A stretch of DNA of 64,000 nt from Rhodanobacter ginsengisoli (lineage in GTDB: Bacteria > Pseudomonadota > Gammaproteobacteria > Xanthomonadales > Rhodanobacteraceae). This document shows, one piece after another, positions 46,775-55,591 of this stretch; within the stretch, counting starts at the first letter, position 1; each line of letters opens with the position of its first letter. The notes under the pieces were generated by a model. That model made no database searches, had not been told where the DNA came from, and saw only the letters and a program-made list of their open reading frames with translations. The stretch spans positions 1,488,001 through 1,552,000 of the forward strand of contig NZ_JBHSNF010000001.1 of the NCBI RefSeq assembly GCF_042657065.1, written 5' to 3'. Made by a program: the position numbers and the translations under genes.

Positions 46775-48229
46775 ATGCCGAACTTGAATGACATCCTGAT
46801 CCTGTTGCCGGAGTTCTATCTGATCGCGGCGGCGTGCCTGCTGTTGCTGCTGGACGCCTTCATGAAGCCTGCGCAGCGGCCACTGCTGCACTGGATCTCC
46901 ATCGTCGTGCTGCTGGTGGCGATCTACCTGGTGATCGTCGGTCAGCCGGATCAGGCGGTGAGCGCGTTCGGCGGCATGTTCGTGCGCGACGACGTCTCCG
47001 ACATCCTGAAGGTCTTCGCGCTGGGCACCACCGCGTTGGTGATGGTGTATGCGCGGCCGTACCTGATCGATCGCAAGCTGCTCGGCGGCGAGTTCTACAC
47101 GCTGATGATCTTCGCGGTGATCGGCATCATGCTGCTGGTCTCGGCCGGCAACCTGGTCACCGTCTATCTGGGGCTGGAGCTGCTCTCGCTGTCCTCGTAT
47201 GCGCTGGTGGCGCTGAATCGCGATGCAAGGTTGCCGTCCGAAGCGGCGATCAAGTACTTCGTGCTGGGTGCGCTGGCCTCGGGCATGCTGCTGTACGGCA
47301 TGTCGATGGTTTACGGCGCCTCCGGCATGGGCGGCACGCCGAGCCTGGATCTGGCGCAGCTGCATCACGTGATGACCTACACGAAGGCTCCGACCCTGCT
47401 GCTGTTCGGGTTGATCTTCATGGTCGCCGGCATCGGCTTCAAGCTGGGCGCCGCGCCATTCCACATGTGGATTCCCGACGTCTACCAGGGCGCGCCGACG
47501 CCAGTCACCACGTTCATTGCCTCCGGTTCCAAGCTGGCCGCCTTCGGCATGGCTTACCGCCTGCTCGATGGCGGCATGGGCGATCTTTCGCAGCACTGGC
47601 AGTTGATGCTGGCGGTACTCGCCGTCATCTCGCTGGCGATCGGCAACCTGGTCGCGATCGTGCAGACCAACCTCAAGCGGATGCTGGCGTATTCGACCAT
47701 CTCGCACATGGGTTATCTGCTGCTGGGACTCTCGGCTGCCGGCCCGGAAGGCTATGCCGCCGCGATGTTCTACGCGATCTGCTACGCGCTGATGAGCGTG
47801 GCCGCGTTCGGCGTGATCCTGGCCTTGTCCCGCACGGGTTTCGAGTGCGAGGAAATCGCCGACCTGAAGGGCTTGAACCAGAAGTCGCCGTGGATGGCAT
47901 TCCTGATGCTGCTGGCGATGTTCTCGCTGGCCGGCGTGCCGCCGCTGTTCGGCTTCTGGGCCAAGGCACTGGTACTGGAGGCGGCGATCCATGCCGGCAT
48001 GATGTGGCTGGCGATCGTCGGCATCGTGTTCGCGATCATCGGCCTGTATTACTACCTGCACGTGATCAAGGTGATGTACTTCGACAAGCCGGCCGAGGGC
48101 AGTGCGTTGACCGTGCAGCAGGACAAGCCGCTGCGCGTGGCACTGTCACTCAACGCCCTGTCATTGCTGGCACTTGGTCTGTACTGGGGGCCCTTGCTGG
48201 GCTGGTGCCGGCGCGCATTCGGCCTGTGA
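46775..48229 (+). CDS. nuoN: NADH-quinone oxidoreductase subunit N
   Basis: A 484-residue antiporter-like pumping subunit next to NuoK. Signature segments are YLGLELLSLSSYALVA, KLGAAPFHMWIPDVYQGAPT and RMLAYSTISHMGYLLLG. It is the last nuo gene; the following 119 bases hold the initiator tRNA promoter. Confidence 0.96.
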   Translation: MPNLNDILILLPEFYLIAAACLLLLLDAFMKPAQRPLLHWISIVVLLVAIYLVIVGQPDQAVSAFGGMFVRDDVSDILKVFALGTTALVMVYARPYLIDRKLLGGEFYTLMIFAVIGIMLLVSAGNLVTVYLGLELLSLSSYALVALNRDARLPSEAAIKYFVLGALASGMLLYGMSMVYGASGMGGTPSLDLAQLHHVMTYTKAPTLLLFGLIFMVAGIGFKLGAAPFHMWIPDVYQGAPTPVTTFIASGSKLAAFGMAYRLLDGGMGDLSQHWQLMLAVLAVISLAIGNLVAIVQTNLKRMLAYSTISHMGYLLLGLSAAGPEGYAAAMFYAICYALMSVAAFGVILALSRTGFECEEIADLKGLNQKSPWMAFLMLLAMFSLAGVPPLFGFWAKALVLEAAIHAGMMWLAIVGIVFAIIGLYYYLHVIKVMYFDKPAEGSALTVQQDKPLRVALSLNALSLLALGLYWGPLLGWCRRAFGL

Positions 48230-48306
48230 CAGTGTCGCGGGTGGGCGGCGAGACGATGATGAAGCGGTCGATTGTTCGTTGCATGCCGATTGGTTGAAGT
48301 TGAGGC

Positions 48307-48335
48307 TTGCAAGAAACCGGCCACCCCGTTAAACT
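48307..48335 (+). promoter_or_regulatory. Sigma-70 promoter of initiator tRNA
   Basis: TTGCAA (48307-48312) and TAAACT (48330-48335) have 17-base spacing. The start near 48342 is seven bases before the tRNA. Readthrough may also supply rimP-nusA-infB. Confidence 0.75.
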
Positions 48336-48348
48336 CTTCGGACTCTGA

Positions 48349-48425
48349 TGCGGGGTGGAGCAGTCTGGCAGCTCGTCGGGCTCATAACCCGAAGGTCGCA
48401 GGTTCGAATCCTGCCCCCGCTACCA
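48349..48425 (+). tRNA. Initiator tRNA-fMet (anticodon CAT)
   Basis: A 77-nt tRNA with CCA. The initiator features are an unpaired first position (T1 against T72) and three G-C pairs in the anticodon stem (GGG/CCC around CTCATAA). It stands before rimP-nusA-infB as metY does in E. coli. Confidence 0.97.
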
Positions 48426-48444
48426 GATCTTTCTTGATACAAGA

Positions 48445-48467
48445 AAGCCTCCTCGTGAGGCTTTTTT
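48445..48467 (+). terminator. Intrinsic terminator after tRNA-fMet
   Basis: A 7-bp stem AAGCCTC/GAGGCTT with a CTCGT loop and six T. It lies 20 bases after the tRNA CCA. Confidence 0.8.
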
Positions 48468-48529
48468 GTTGGGCGCAAGGATGCGTCGTGCCGGGCTGCA
48501 TGGCAGCCGCGGGCACCGGAAGGAGCTGC

Positions 48530-48582
48530 ATGAGCAGGAACATCGGCGAGATAAGGAAATGGGCCGTTGGAGCCCATTTTTT
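48530..48582 (+). promoter_or_regulatory. Attenuator-like hairpin inside an in-frame rimP upstream extension
   Basis: An 8-bp stem AAATGGGC/GCCCATTT (48557-48564 and 48572-48579) with a 7-base loop continues into TTTTTT, 28 bases before the rimP ATG. An ATG at 48530, four bases after GGAAGGAG, is in frame with rimP and would be translated through the hairpin for 27 codons. The hairpin may be a terminator whose folding depends on translation. Confidence 0.55.
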
Positions 48583-48610
48583 GTTTCCGCGATCTGGATC
48601 AGGTGAGTTC

Positions 48611-49165
48611 ATGGATACACAGGCACTGGCACAACGCTTCACCGAGGTACTGGCCGATCTGGGCCTGGAATGCCTTGGCGTGGAGTTCACCCCGTCGCAC
48701 GGGCAGAGTACCCTGCGGGTTTACCTGGATTTGCTCGACAAGGGCGACCCGGACAAGGCGGCGGATGGTGAGCGCCGCGAAATCGGTATCGAGGATTGCG
48801 AGACCGCCAGCCGCGAGCTGTCCGCGCTGCTTGATGTGGAAGATCCGGTTCCGGGCCACTACGTGCTGGAAGTCTCCTCGCCGGGCATCGATCGACCGCT
48901 GTTTACCGCCGCGCAGTTTGCGAAGGTCAGCGGGCAGGAAGTGAAATTGCTGCTGAAGGCGCCGCTGGAAGGGCGTCGTCGCCTGCGCGGCAAGCTGGTT
49001 TCGGTGGAAGGCGAGCGGATCGTGCTGGAAGCGGAAGGCAAGACATTCGAATTCGATCACGCGCTGGTGGAAAGTGCGCGTGTGGTGCCGGATTGGGTGG
49101 CACTGGGTTATGCGCCGCAGCCCAAGCGCGGTGGCAAGCCAGTGGTCCCGAAGGCTCCGAAGTAA
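48611..49165 (+). CDS. rimP: Ribosome maturation factor RimP
   Basis: A 184-residue protein needed for 30S subunit maturation. Conserved segments are LGLECLGVEF, LRVYLD, ALLDVEDPVPGHYVLEVSSP and GIDRPLF, then a C-terminal SH3-like domain and a basic tail of about 20 residues beyond the usual 150. ATG 48611 matches the family start and has AGGTGAG nearby. A second in-frame ATG at 48530 has a stronger GGAAGGAG site and would add 27 residues. Confidence 0.94.
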   Translation: MDTQALAQRFTEVLADLGLECLGVEFTPSHGQSTLRVYLDLLDKGDPDKAADGERREIGIEDCETASRELSALLDVEDPVPGHYVLEVSSPGIDRPLFTAAQFAKVSGQEVKLLLKAPLEGRRRLRGKLVSVEGERIVLEAEGKTFEFDHALVESARVVPDWVALGYAPQPKRGGKPVVPKAPK

Positions 49166-49227
49166 TAAGTGCAAGATAATTCATCAAGATCGATTGGACG
49201 CCGTCAGGCGCCTATGGAGTTGCTGCA

Positions 49228-50733
49228 ATGAGCAAAGAACTTTTGCTGGTCGTCGACGCGGTTGCCAATGAAAAAGGCGTGCCGCTGGAAGTGATTTTCG
49301 AAGCGATGGAGGCCGCGTTGGCCTCGGCCGCGAAGAAGCGCTATCCGGACGAGGAGCCCGATATCCGTGTCTCGATCGACCAGGACACCGGTGAATACCA
49401 GACGTTTCGTCGCTGGGAAATCATTGCCGACGATGGCGAGATGGAATCGCCGTCCTACCAGTTGCGTCTGATGGATGCGCTGGACGAGCGCGCCGACGCG
49501 CAGGTGGGCGAGTACATCGAGCAGCAGGTCGAGAACGCCGAATTCGGTCGCATAGCGGCACAGGCCGCCAAGCAGGTGATCGTGCAACGCGTGCGCGAAG
49601 CCGAGCGCCAGCAGGTGGTGGACGCCTTCGCGGATCGGGTCGGCGAACTGGTGACCGGTATCGTCAAGCGGGTCGAGCGCGGCAACATCTACCTCGACCT
49701 GGGCAGCAACGCCGAGGCCTTCATTCCGCGCGACAAGACGATTCCGCGCGAATCGGCCCGCGTCGGCGACCGCGTGCGTGGCTATCTCTACGAAGTGAAG
49801 TCCGAAGTGCGCGGTCCGCAGCTGTTCGTGTCGCGCGCTGCGCCGGAATTCATGATCGAGCTGTTCAAGCTGGAAGTGCCGGAAGTCGGCCAGGGCCTGG
49901 TCGAGATCAAGGGTTGCGCCCGTGATCCCGGTGATCGCGCCAAGATCGCCGTGCTGGCCCACGACAGCCGTACCGATCCGATCGGTGCCTGCATCGGCAT
50001 GCGCGGCTCGCGCGTCCAGGCAGTCTCCAACGACCTCAACGGCGAGCGGGTGGACATCATCCTGTGGCACGAGAACCAGGCGCAGTTCGTCATCAATGCG
50101 ATGGCGCCGGCTGAAGTGCAGTCCATCATCATGGACGAGGAGAAGCACTCGATGGACATCGCGGTGGCCGAGGACAAGCTGTCCCAGGCGATCGGTCGCG
50201 GTGGCCAGAACGTGCGGCTGGCCAGCAAACTGACCGGCTGGCAGCTCAACGTGATGACCCAGGACCAGGTTACCGCCAAGAGCGAGTCCGAGCAGGAGGC
50301 CGCGCGCCAGCTGTTCATGGACAAGCTCGAGGTGGACCAGGAGATTGCCGTTATCCTCGTGCAGGAAGGTTTTTCCAGCGTCGAGGAAATCGCCTATGTG
50401 CCCAGCGCCGAGTTGCTGGCGGTGGAAGGGTTCGACGAAGACATCGTCGAGGAGCTGCGTGCGCGTGCCCGCGATGCCCTGCTGACCGAGGCACTGGCGG
50501 TGGAGGAAGGGGTCGAGGAGCATCAACCGTCCGCCGAGCTGCTGGCGCTGGAGGGCATGGATGAGGCGACGGCTTATACCCTGGCTGCACGTGAAGTGAG
50601 TACGGTGGACGATCTGGCCGATCTGGCGGTGGACGACCTGATCGATATCGAGGGCATGGACGAGGAGCGCGCAGCAGCGCTGATCATGGCCGCACGTGCG
50701 CCGATGATCGCGCGGCTGGAGAAAGGCGGCTAA
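49228..50733 (+). CDS. nusA: Transcription elongation/termination factor NusA
   Basis: A 501-residue RNA polymerase-binding factor. Order: N-terminal domain (1-130), S1 domain about 135-200 (VTGIVKRVERGNIYLDLG), two KH domains about 230-345 (IGACIGMRGSRVQAV and LSQAIGRGGQNVRLA), and two acidic repeats about 360-500. It is between rimP and infB as in most bacteria and probably controls the operon's own termination. Confidence 0.97.
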   Translation: MSKELLLVVDAVANEKGVPLEVIFEAMEAALASAAKKRYPDEEPDIRVSIDQDTGEYQTFRRWEIIADDGEMESPSYQLRLMDALDERADAQVGEYIEQQVENAEFGRIAAQAAKQVIVQRVREAERQQVVDAFADRVGELVTGIVKRVERGNIYLDLGSNAEAFIPRDKTIPRESARVGDRVRGYLYEVKSEVRGPQLFVSRAAPEFMIELFKLEVPEVGQGLVEIKGCARDPGDRAKIAVLAHDSRTDPIGACIGMRGSRVQAVSNDLNGERVDIILWHENQAQFVINAMAPAEVQSIIMDEEKHSMDIAVAEDKLSQAIGRGGQNVRLASKLTGWQLNVMTQDQVTAKSESEQEAARQLFMDKLEVDQEIAVILVQEGFSSVEEIAYVPSAELLAVEGFDEDIVEELRARARDALLTEALAVEEGVEEHQPSAELLALEGMDEATAYTLAAREVSTVDDLADLAVDDLIDIEGMDEERAAALIMAARAPMIARLEKGG

Positions 50734-50863
50734 CCGCGGGCGGCGGCACCCTGGATGGGTGTGCCGAGAAGGGCTTCGATAGGCTCTTCACCAAGGATGG
50801 AGGCGGCGGCGCAGATAATGCCGCACAGATGATAAGCGCGGGAACGGCGGAGCAAAGAACACG

Positions 50864-53695
50864 ATGTCGGACGTCACGATCAAACAACTAGCCCAGGTAC
50901 TGGGTTTGCCGGTCGACAAGCTGCTGACCCAGCTTGGCGAGGCGGGCATGAAATTCTCCGACCAGGAGCAGGTCATCAGCAGCACCGAAAAGGTGAAGCT
51001 GCTTGGCTTCCTGCGTCGCACGCACGGCAAGAGCGAAGTCGCTGCGGAGGTCGATGACAGCGCGCCACGCCAGATCACCCTCAAGCGGCGAACGGTCGGC
51101 GAGCTGAAAGTGGCCACCCCGGGTGGCCGCGGTGCCGCGGGCAGCGCCAAGACAGTCAATGTCGAGGTGCGGGCCAAGCGCACCTACGTCAAGCGCAGCG
51201 TGATTGCCGAGGAAGCCAGCGTCGAGCCCGAGCGCGAGGATGCCGTGCGCAAGCTGCAGGAATCGCAGCAGCAGCGCGAACAGGAAGAGCGCGAGCGTGT
51301 CGAATCCGAGCAGCGTCGGGAGCAGGAAGCTCAGCAGCGCGTTCTGGACGAGCAGCAGAAGCACGAAGAGAAGCAGCGCAAGGCCGAGGCCGCCAGTGCG
51401 GCGCCGGTCGCCGCTCCGGTCGAAGCCGCGGCGATGCCGGAGCCGGCCGCCGAGGCCGCTCCCGCGGAGGTCGCCGATGACGCCGCCGGGACCGTGCAGC
51501 GTATGGATCAGCGCGATCTCGGCATGATCCTGCCGCGTATCCATGAGCCGCGCAAACGCGAAAAGCTGGTCAAGCCGGTGCCTGCGCCGGCACCCCCGCC
51601 CGCGCCTGCCGTGGCGACGCCTGCCGCTCCCCGTGCCGCTGCCACCCCCGCCAGCGCTGCGGCGCCTGCGGCGGCGGCTGATGCCCGTGGCAAGCCCAAG
51701 CATGCCCGCGAGCGCAATGACAGCGCGGGTGCTGGTGGCAAGGAAGGTCGGGACAGTGCGGGCAAGCGCTTTGTCGGTGGCCAGATGCACCTGAGCGAAG
51801 CCGACCGCGCGCGCCGCTCTTCCAGCAACAAGCGCGGCAAGCCGGGTCGCAGCAGCGGCCGCGAGATGCTGTCGCGCGGACACAGCAATGCGCCGAGCGG
51901 GCCGCACGGGTTCTCACGCCCCACCGCGCCGGTCGTGCGCGAAGTGGTGGTGACGGAAGCCAATGTCGTGGCCGAGCTGGCCCAGAAGATGGCGGTCAAG
52001 GGTTCGGAGGTGGTCAAGGCGCTGTTCAAGATGGGCGTCATGGCGACCATCAACCAGACCATCGATCACGATACCGCGGTGCTGGTGGTCGAGGAGCTTG
52101 GCCATACGCCGGTTGCCGACAACCAGAACAATGCCGAGGAGACGCTGGCGGCGCATACCCAGAACGTCGAGCTGGAGGGCGAGAAGACCACGCGTCCACC
52201 GGTGGTGACGATCATGGGGCATGTCGACCACGGCAAGACCTCGCTGCTCGACTACATCCGTCGCACCAAGGTCGCTTCGGGCGAGGCGGGCGGTATTACC
52301 CAGCACATCGGTGCGTATCACGTGGAGACTTCCAAGGGCGTCATCACGTTCCTGGACACTCCCGGCCATGCCGCGTTCACCTCGATGCGTGCCCGTGGCG
52401 CGCAGTCGACCGACATCGTGATCCTGGTGGTGGCCGCCGATGACGGCGTGAAACCGCAGACGATCGAGGCGGTGAAGCATGCGCGCGCCGCCAAGGTGCC
52501 GCTGATCGTCGCGGTCAACAAGATGGACAAGGAAGGCGCCAATCCGGACAACGTCAAGCAGGGTCTGGTCGCGCACGAAGTGGTGCCGGAAGACTGGGGC
52601 GGCGACGTCCAGTTCGTGCCGGTATCGGCCAAGACCGGTGAAGGCGTCGAGGCTCTGCTCGATGCGATCTCGATCCAGGCCGAGGTGATGGAATTGAAGG
52701 CGGTTGCCGATGGCCGTGCCTCCGGCGTGGTGATCGAATCCAGCCTCGACCGTGGTCGCGGACCGGTGGCCACCGTGCTGGTGCAGCAGGGTACGTTGCG
52801 CAAGGGCGATTTCGTGGTCTGCGGTATCGAATACGGCCGCATGCGCGCTCTGATCGACGAAACCGGCAAGCAGGTGCAGGAAGCCGGTCCGTCGATTCCG
52901 GTGCAGGTGCTCGGCCTGTCCGGCGTGCCGGAAACCGGTGACGACTTCGTCTGTGTCGAGGACGAGCGGCTGGCTCGCGAAGTGGCGCAGGAGCGTGAGC
53001 TCAAGCGTCGCGAGACGCGCATGGTCAGCAAGAGCAACCGGCTCGAGGACATCATTGCCAAGATGGGGCAGGGCGTGGAGCAGCAGACGCTCAACATCCT
53101 GGTCAAGGGCGACGTGCAGGGTTCGGTCGAGGCGCTGCGTGAATCGCTGACCCAGATCGGCAACGAGCGGGTCCGGGTCAATGTGGTTTCCTCGGGCGTG
53201 GGCGGCATCAACGAATCCGATGCGACGCTTGCCGCGGCCTCGAAGGCGCTGATCATCGGCTTCAACGTGCGTGCCGACGCATCGGCACGCAAGGTGATCG
53301 AGACCGCCGGCCTGGACGTGCGCTACTTCTCGATCATCTATGACGTGATCGACCAGGTGACCCAGGCGGCCACCGGCCTGCTCGGCATGGAAGTGCGCGA
53401 GGACGTCATCGGCCTGGCCGAGGTTCGCGAAGTGTTCCGCAGTTCCAAGTTCGGCGCCGTGGCCGGTTGCATGGTCACCGAAGGCCACGTCAAGCGCAGC
53501 AAGCCGATTCGCGTGCTGCGCGACAACGTGGTGGTGTTCGAGGGCGAGCTGGAGTCGCTGCGCCGGTTCAAGGAGCTGGTCGACGAAGTGCGCAACGGCA
53601 TGGAATGCGGTATCGCCGTCAAGCAGTACAACGACGTCAAGCCGGGCGACCAGATCGAGTGCTTCGAACGCACCGAAGTGGCACGTACGCTCTAA
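50864..53695 (+). CDS. infB: Translation initiation factor IF-2
   Basis: A 943-residue GTPase that brings initiator fMet-tRNA to the 30S subunit. An IF2-N domain leads, followed by a long charged Glu/Gln/Arg coiled region (about 125-175) and an Ala/Pro-rich linker. The G domain begins near residue 450 with GHVDHGKTSLLD, then DTPGHAAFTSMRARG and NKMDKEGAN. C-terminal domains C1 and C2 follow. The 130 bases after nusA hold only weak hairpins. Confidence 0.97.
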   Translation: MSDVTIKQLAQVLGLPVDKLLTQLGEAGMKFSDQEQVISSTEKVKLLGFLRRTHGKSEVAAEVDDSAPRQITLKRRTVGELKVATPGGRGAAGSAKTVNVEVRAKRTYVKRSVIAEEASVEPEREDAVRKLQESQQQREQEERERVESEQRREQEAQQRVLDEQQKHEEKQRKAEAASAAPVAAPVEAAAMPEPAAEAAPAEVADDAAGTVQRMDQRDLGMILPRIHEPRKREKLVKPVPAPAPPPAPAVATPAAPRAAATPASAAAPAAAADARGKPKHARERNDSAGAGGKEGRDSAGKRFVGGQMHLSEADRARRSSSNKRGKPGRSSGREMLSRGHSNAPSGPHGFSRPTAPVVREVVVTEANVVAELAQKMAVKGSEVVKALFKMGVMATINQTIDHDTAVLVVEELGHTPVADNQNNAEETLAAHTQNVELEGEKTTRPPVVTIMGHVDHGKTSLLDYIRRTKVASGEAGGITQHIGAYHVETSKGVITFLDTPGHAAFTSMRARGAQSTDIVILVVAADDGVKPQTIEAVKHARAAKVPLIVAVNKMDKEGANPDNVKQGLVAHEVVPEDWGGDVQFVPVSAKTGEGVEALLDAISIQAEVMELKAVADGRASGVVIESSLDRGRGPVATVLVQQGTLRKGDFVVCGIEYGRMRALIDETGKQVQEAGPSIPVQVLGLSGVPETGDDFVCVEDERLAREVAQERELKRRETRMVSKSNRLEDIIAKMGQGVEQQTLNILVKGDVQGSVEALRESLTQIGNERVRVNVVSSGVGGINESDATLAAASKALIIGFNVRADASARKVIETAGLDVRYFSIIYDVIDQVTQAATGLLGMEVREDVIGLAEVREVFRSSKFGAVAGCMVTEGHVKRSKPIRVLRDNVVVFEGELESLRRFKELVDEVRNGMECGIAVKQYNDVKPGDQIECFERTEVARTL

Positions 53696-53710
53696 AGCAG
53701 AAATGAGTGT

Positions 53711-53768
53711 GGGGAAGTGAGAAATGAGTGAAGGCGTGTACGTGCGCTCTCGTTTCTCGCTTCTCTCC
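53711..53768. repeat. Intergenic hairpin repeat, copy 2
   Basis: The core arms GAAGTGAGAAATGAG (53714-53728) and CTCGTTTCTCGCTTC (53749-53763) pair over 15 positions, with two G-T pairs and a 20-base loop. GAAATGAGTG is repeated at 53700 and 53721. It closely resembles the element at 6093-6131 and fills the infB-rbfA gap. Confidence 0.65.
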
Positions 53769-53791
53769 ACGATCAACTCAGGTTTACCTTC

Positions 53792-54175
53792 ATGCCATCA
53801 CGTGATTTCAAGCGCACCGACCGTATCGGTGCGGAACTGCGCCGCGAGCTCGGCATGCTGGTGCATGCGGCCGTGCGCGACCATGGTCTGCCGTCGGTCA
53901 GTGTGTCGGATGTGGAAATCACCCGCGACCTGGACTGGGCCACGGTGTGGGTGACCGCACTGATGCCCGAGCAGGGCGTGCCCACGGTGAAGGCGTTGAA
54001 CCAGATCAGCCACGAGATCCGCCATTCCCTGGCACACAGTGGCATGCGCATGCGCCGGGTGCCCGAATTGAAGTTCAAGTACGACGATTCGGTCGACAAG
54101 GGCGAGCGCATCGAGTCGCTGCTGCGTGAGCAGGCGCGCGACCTCGCTCCGCCTGGTGACGACAAGCAGGACTGA
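53792..54175 (+). CDS. rbfA: Ribosome-binding factor A
   Basis: A 127-residue KH-fold protein for late 30S maturation and cold adaptation. Family segments are RTDRIGAELRRELGMLVH, VSVSDVEITRDLDWATVWVT and RVPELKFKYDDSVDKGERI. It follows infB after a 96-base gap occupied by a hairpin repeat. Confidence 0.95.
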   Translation: MPSRDFKRTDRIGAELRRELGMLVHAAVRDHGLPSVSVSDVEITRDLDWATVWVTALMPEQGVPTVKALNQISHEIRHSLAHSGMRMRRVPELKFKYDDSVDKGERIESLLREQARDLAPPGDDKQD

Positions 54176-54202
54176 ACCGGAGCATTGGGTATTGCCAAGC
54201 CG

Positions 54203-55129
54203 ATGAATCGCCCGCCGCGTATCCAGTATCGCGACCTGCACGGCATCGTGCTGCTCGACAAGCCACTGGGACTGAGTTCCAACCAGGCATTGCAGGCCGT
54301 GCGTCGATTGCTGCGCGCGTCCAAGGGTGGCCATACCGGTGCGCTGGATCCGCTGGCTACCGGCCTGTTGCCGCTGTGTTTCGGCGAGGCGACCAAGCTG
54401 GCCGGCAGCCTGCTCGGTGCGCGCAAGGCGTATCTGGCCGAGTGCCGGCTCGGTATCACCACCGACACCGCCGACAGTGAAGGCGACATCCTGCAGCAGC
54501 GGCCGGTGCCGGAACTTGACGAGGCCACCGTCGAAACCGCGCTGGCCCGGCTGCGCGGACGCATCCTGCAGGTTCCCCCGATGTACTCGGCACTGAAACA
54601 GGACGGCGAGCGGCTGTATGTGAAGGCCCGTCGTGGCGAAACCGTCGAGGTGCCGCCGCGCGAGGTGGATGTGCACCGGCTCGATCTGCTCTCCCGTGAC
54701 GGCGACACGCTGCAGTTGCTGGTGGAATGCGGCTCAGGCACCTACGTGCGTTCGCTGGCCGTGGATCTGGGTGAGGATCTGGGCTGTGGCGCACACCTGA
54801 CCGCCTTGCGCCGGCTCTGGGTCGAGCCGTTCCGCGAACCGCGCATGGTGACGCTGGAGCAGCTCCAGCAGGCGGCGGAGCAGGGCGACGAGGCCTTGCT
54901 GGCGTGGCTGCTGCCGGTCGCGGCCGGCCTGTCGGACCTGCCCGTCGTACACCTGGATGAAGCGCAGAGCATGGCCATTTCCCGCGGGCAGCAGATCCAG
55001 CTGGCGGCGTCATCTCCGCTGGGGCGTTGCGTGGCTTTTGCCAGCGATGGCGCGTTGCTGGCCCTGCTCGAACTGGATGGCGAGCGGCGCGCCCGCATCC
55101 TGCGTGGCTTCAACCTGCCGCCAGACTGA
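54203..55129 (+). CDS. truB: tRNA pseudouridine-55 synthase TruB
   Basis: A 308-residue enzyme that makes pseudouridine 55 in tRNA T loops. Catalytic Asp49 lies in GHTGALDPLATGLLPL; VPPMYSALK and GTYVRSLAVDLGE are also present, with a C-terminal PUA-like region. ATG 54203 is chosen; a TTG at 54185 is only two bases after GGAG and less likely. Confidence 0.95.
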   Translation: MNRPPRIQYRDLHGIVLLDKPLGLSSNQALQAVRRLLRASKGGHTGALDPLATGLLPLCFGEATKLAGSLLGARKAYLAECRLGITTDTADSEGDILQQRPVPELDEATVETALARLRGRILQVPPMYSALKQDGERLYVKARRGETVEVPPREVDVHRLDLLSRDGDTLQLLVECGSGTYVRSLAVDLGEDLGCGAHLTALRRLWVEPFREPRMVTLEQLQQAAEQGDEALLAWLLPVAAGLSDLPVVHLDEAQSMAISRGQQIQLAASSPLGRCVAFASDGALLALLELDGERRARILRGFNLPPD

Positions 55130-55158
55130 CGAATTTGCACCGATCGACCGCTGCGCAC

Positions 55159-55188
55159 TTGTTGTAACACCGCTCCCATCAGTAGAAT
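55159..55188 (+). promoter_or_regulatory. Sigma-70 promoter of rpsO-pnp
   Basis: TTGTTG (55159-55164) and TAGAAT (55183-55188) are 18 bases apart. The start near 55195 gives a leader of about 100 bases that contains the large palindrome. Confidence 0.6.
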
Positions 55189-55221
55189 AGGCAAGTTATT
55201 TCAACGCTTTCATTCATCTAG

Positions 55222-55269
55222 GCGAAGCTTGCGCTTGCGTCATCGCGATGATGCAAGCGCAAGCTTCGC
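55222..55269 (+). promoter_or_regulatory. 48-base palindrome in the rpsO leader
   Basis: Arms 55222-55245 and 55246-55269 are fully complementary except for one G-T pair (55239/55252). The centre is itself palindromic (TCATCGCGATGA). As RNA it would form a stem of over 20 pairs ending 27 bases before the rpsO ATG. No T run follows, so it is not a plain terminator. It could be an S15 autoregulatory element or an RNase III processing stem. Confidence 0.75.
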
Positions 55270-55296
55270 ATCGCCTTTCCAAGGAAACGTATACCC

Positions 55297-55566
55297 ATGT
55301 CTCTTACCGCAGAACAAACCGGCAAGATCATTGCTGATTTCGGCCGCGTGCCGAACGATACCGGTTCAACCGAAGTCCAGGTGGCCCTGCTGTCCGCCCG
55401 CATCGACCATCTCACCGGCCATTTCAAGGACCACAAGCAGGATCATCATTCCCGTCGCGGTCTGCTGAAGCTGGTCAACCAGCGCAAGCGCCTGCTCAGC
55501 TATCTGAAGGATCGCGACCTCGCGCGCTATCAGACCCTGATCGAACGCCTCGGCCTGCGCCGTTAA
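55297..55566 (+). CDS. rpsO: 30S ribosomal protein S15
   Basis: An 89-residue primary-binding ribosomal protein; FGRVPNDTGSTEVQVALLSA, DHHSRRGLLKLVNQRKRLL and YQTLIERLGLRR are typical. AAGGAAAC precedes the ATG. pnp follows after 25 bases. In E. coli S15 represses its own translation through leader RNA structure. Confidence 0.97.
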   Translation: MSLTAEQTGKIIADFGRVPNDTGSTEVQVALLSARIDHLTGHFKDHKQDHHSRRGLLKLVNQRKRLLSYLKDRDLARYQTLIERLGLRR

Positions 55567-55591
55567 TTCACCGGACGAGGAGAACAACCCA

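Noticed and set aside
45245..48061. Open minus-strand frame of over 900 codons, His/Gln/Arg-rich
   Set aside because: Its composition is the mirror of membrane protein codons in nuoM and nuoN; not a gene.
54185..54205. TTG 54185 as the truB start
   Set aside because: It is only two bases after the GGAG site and the family N terminus fits ATG 54203.
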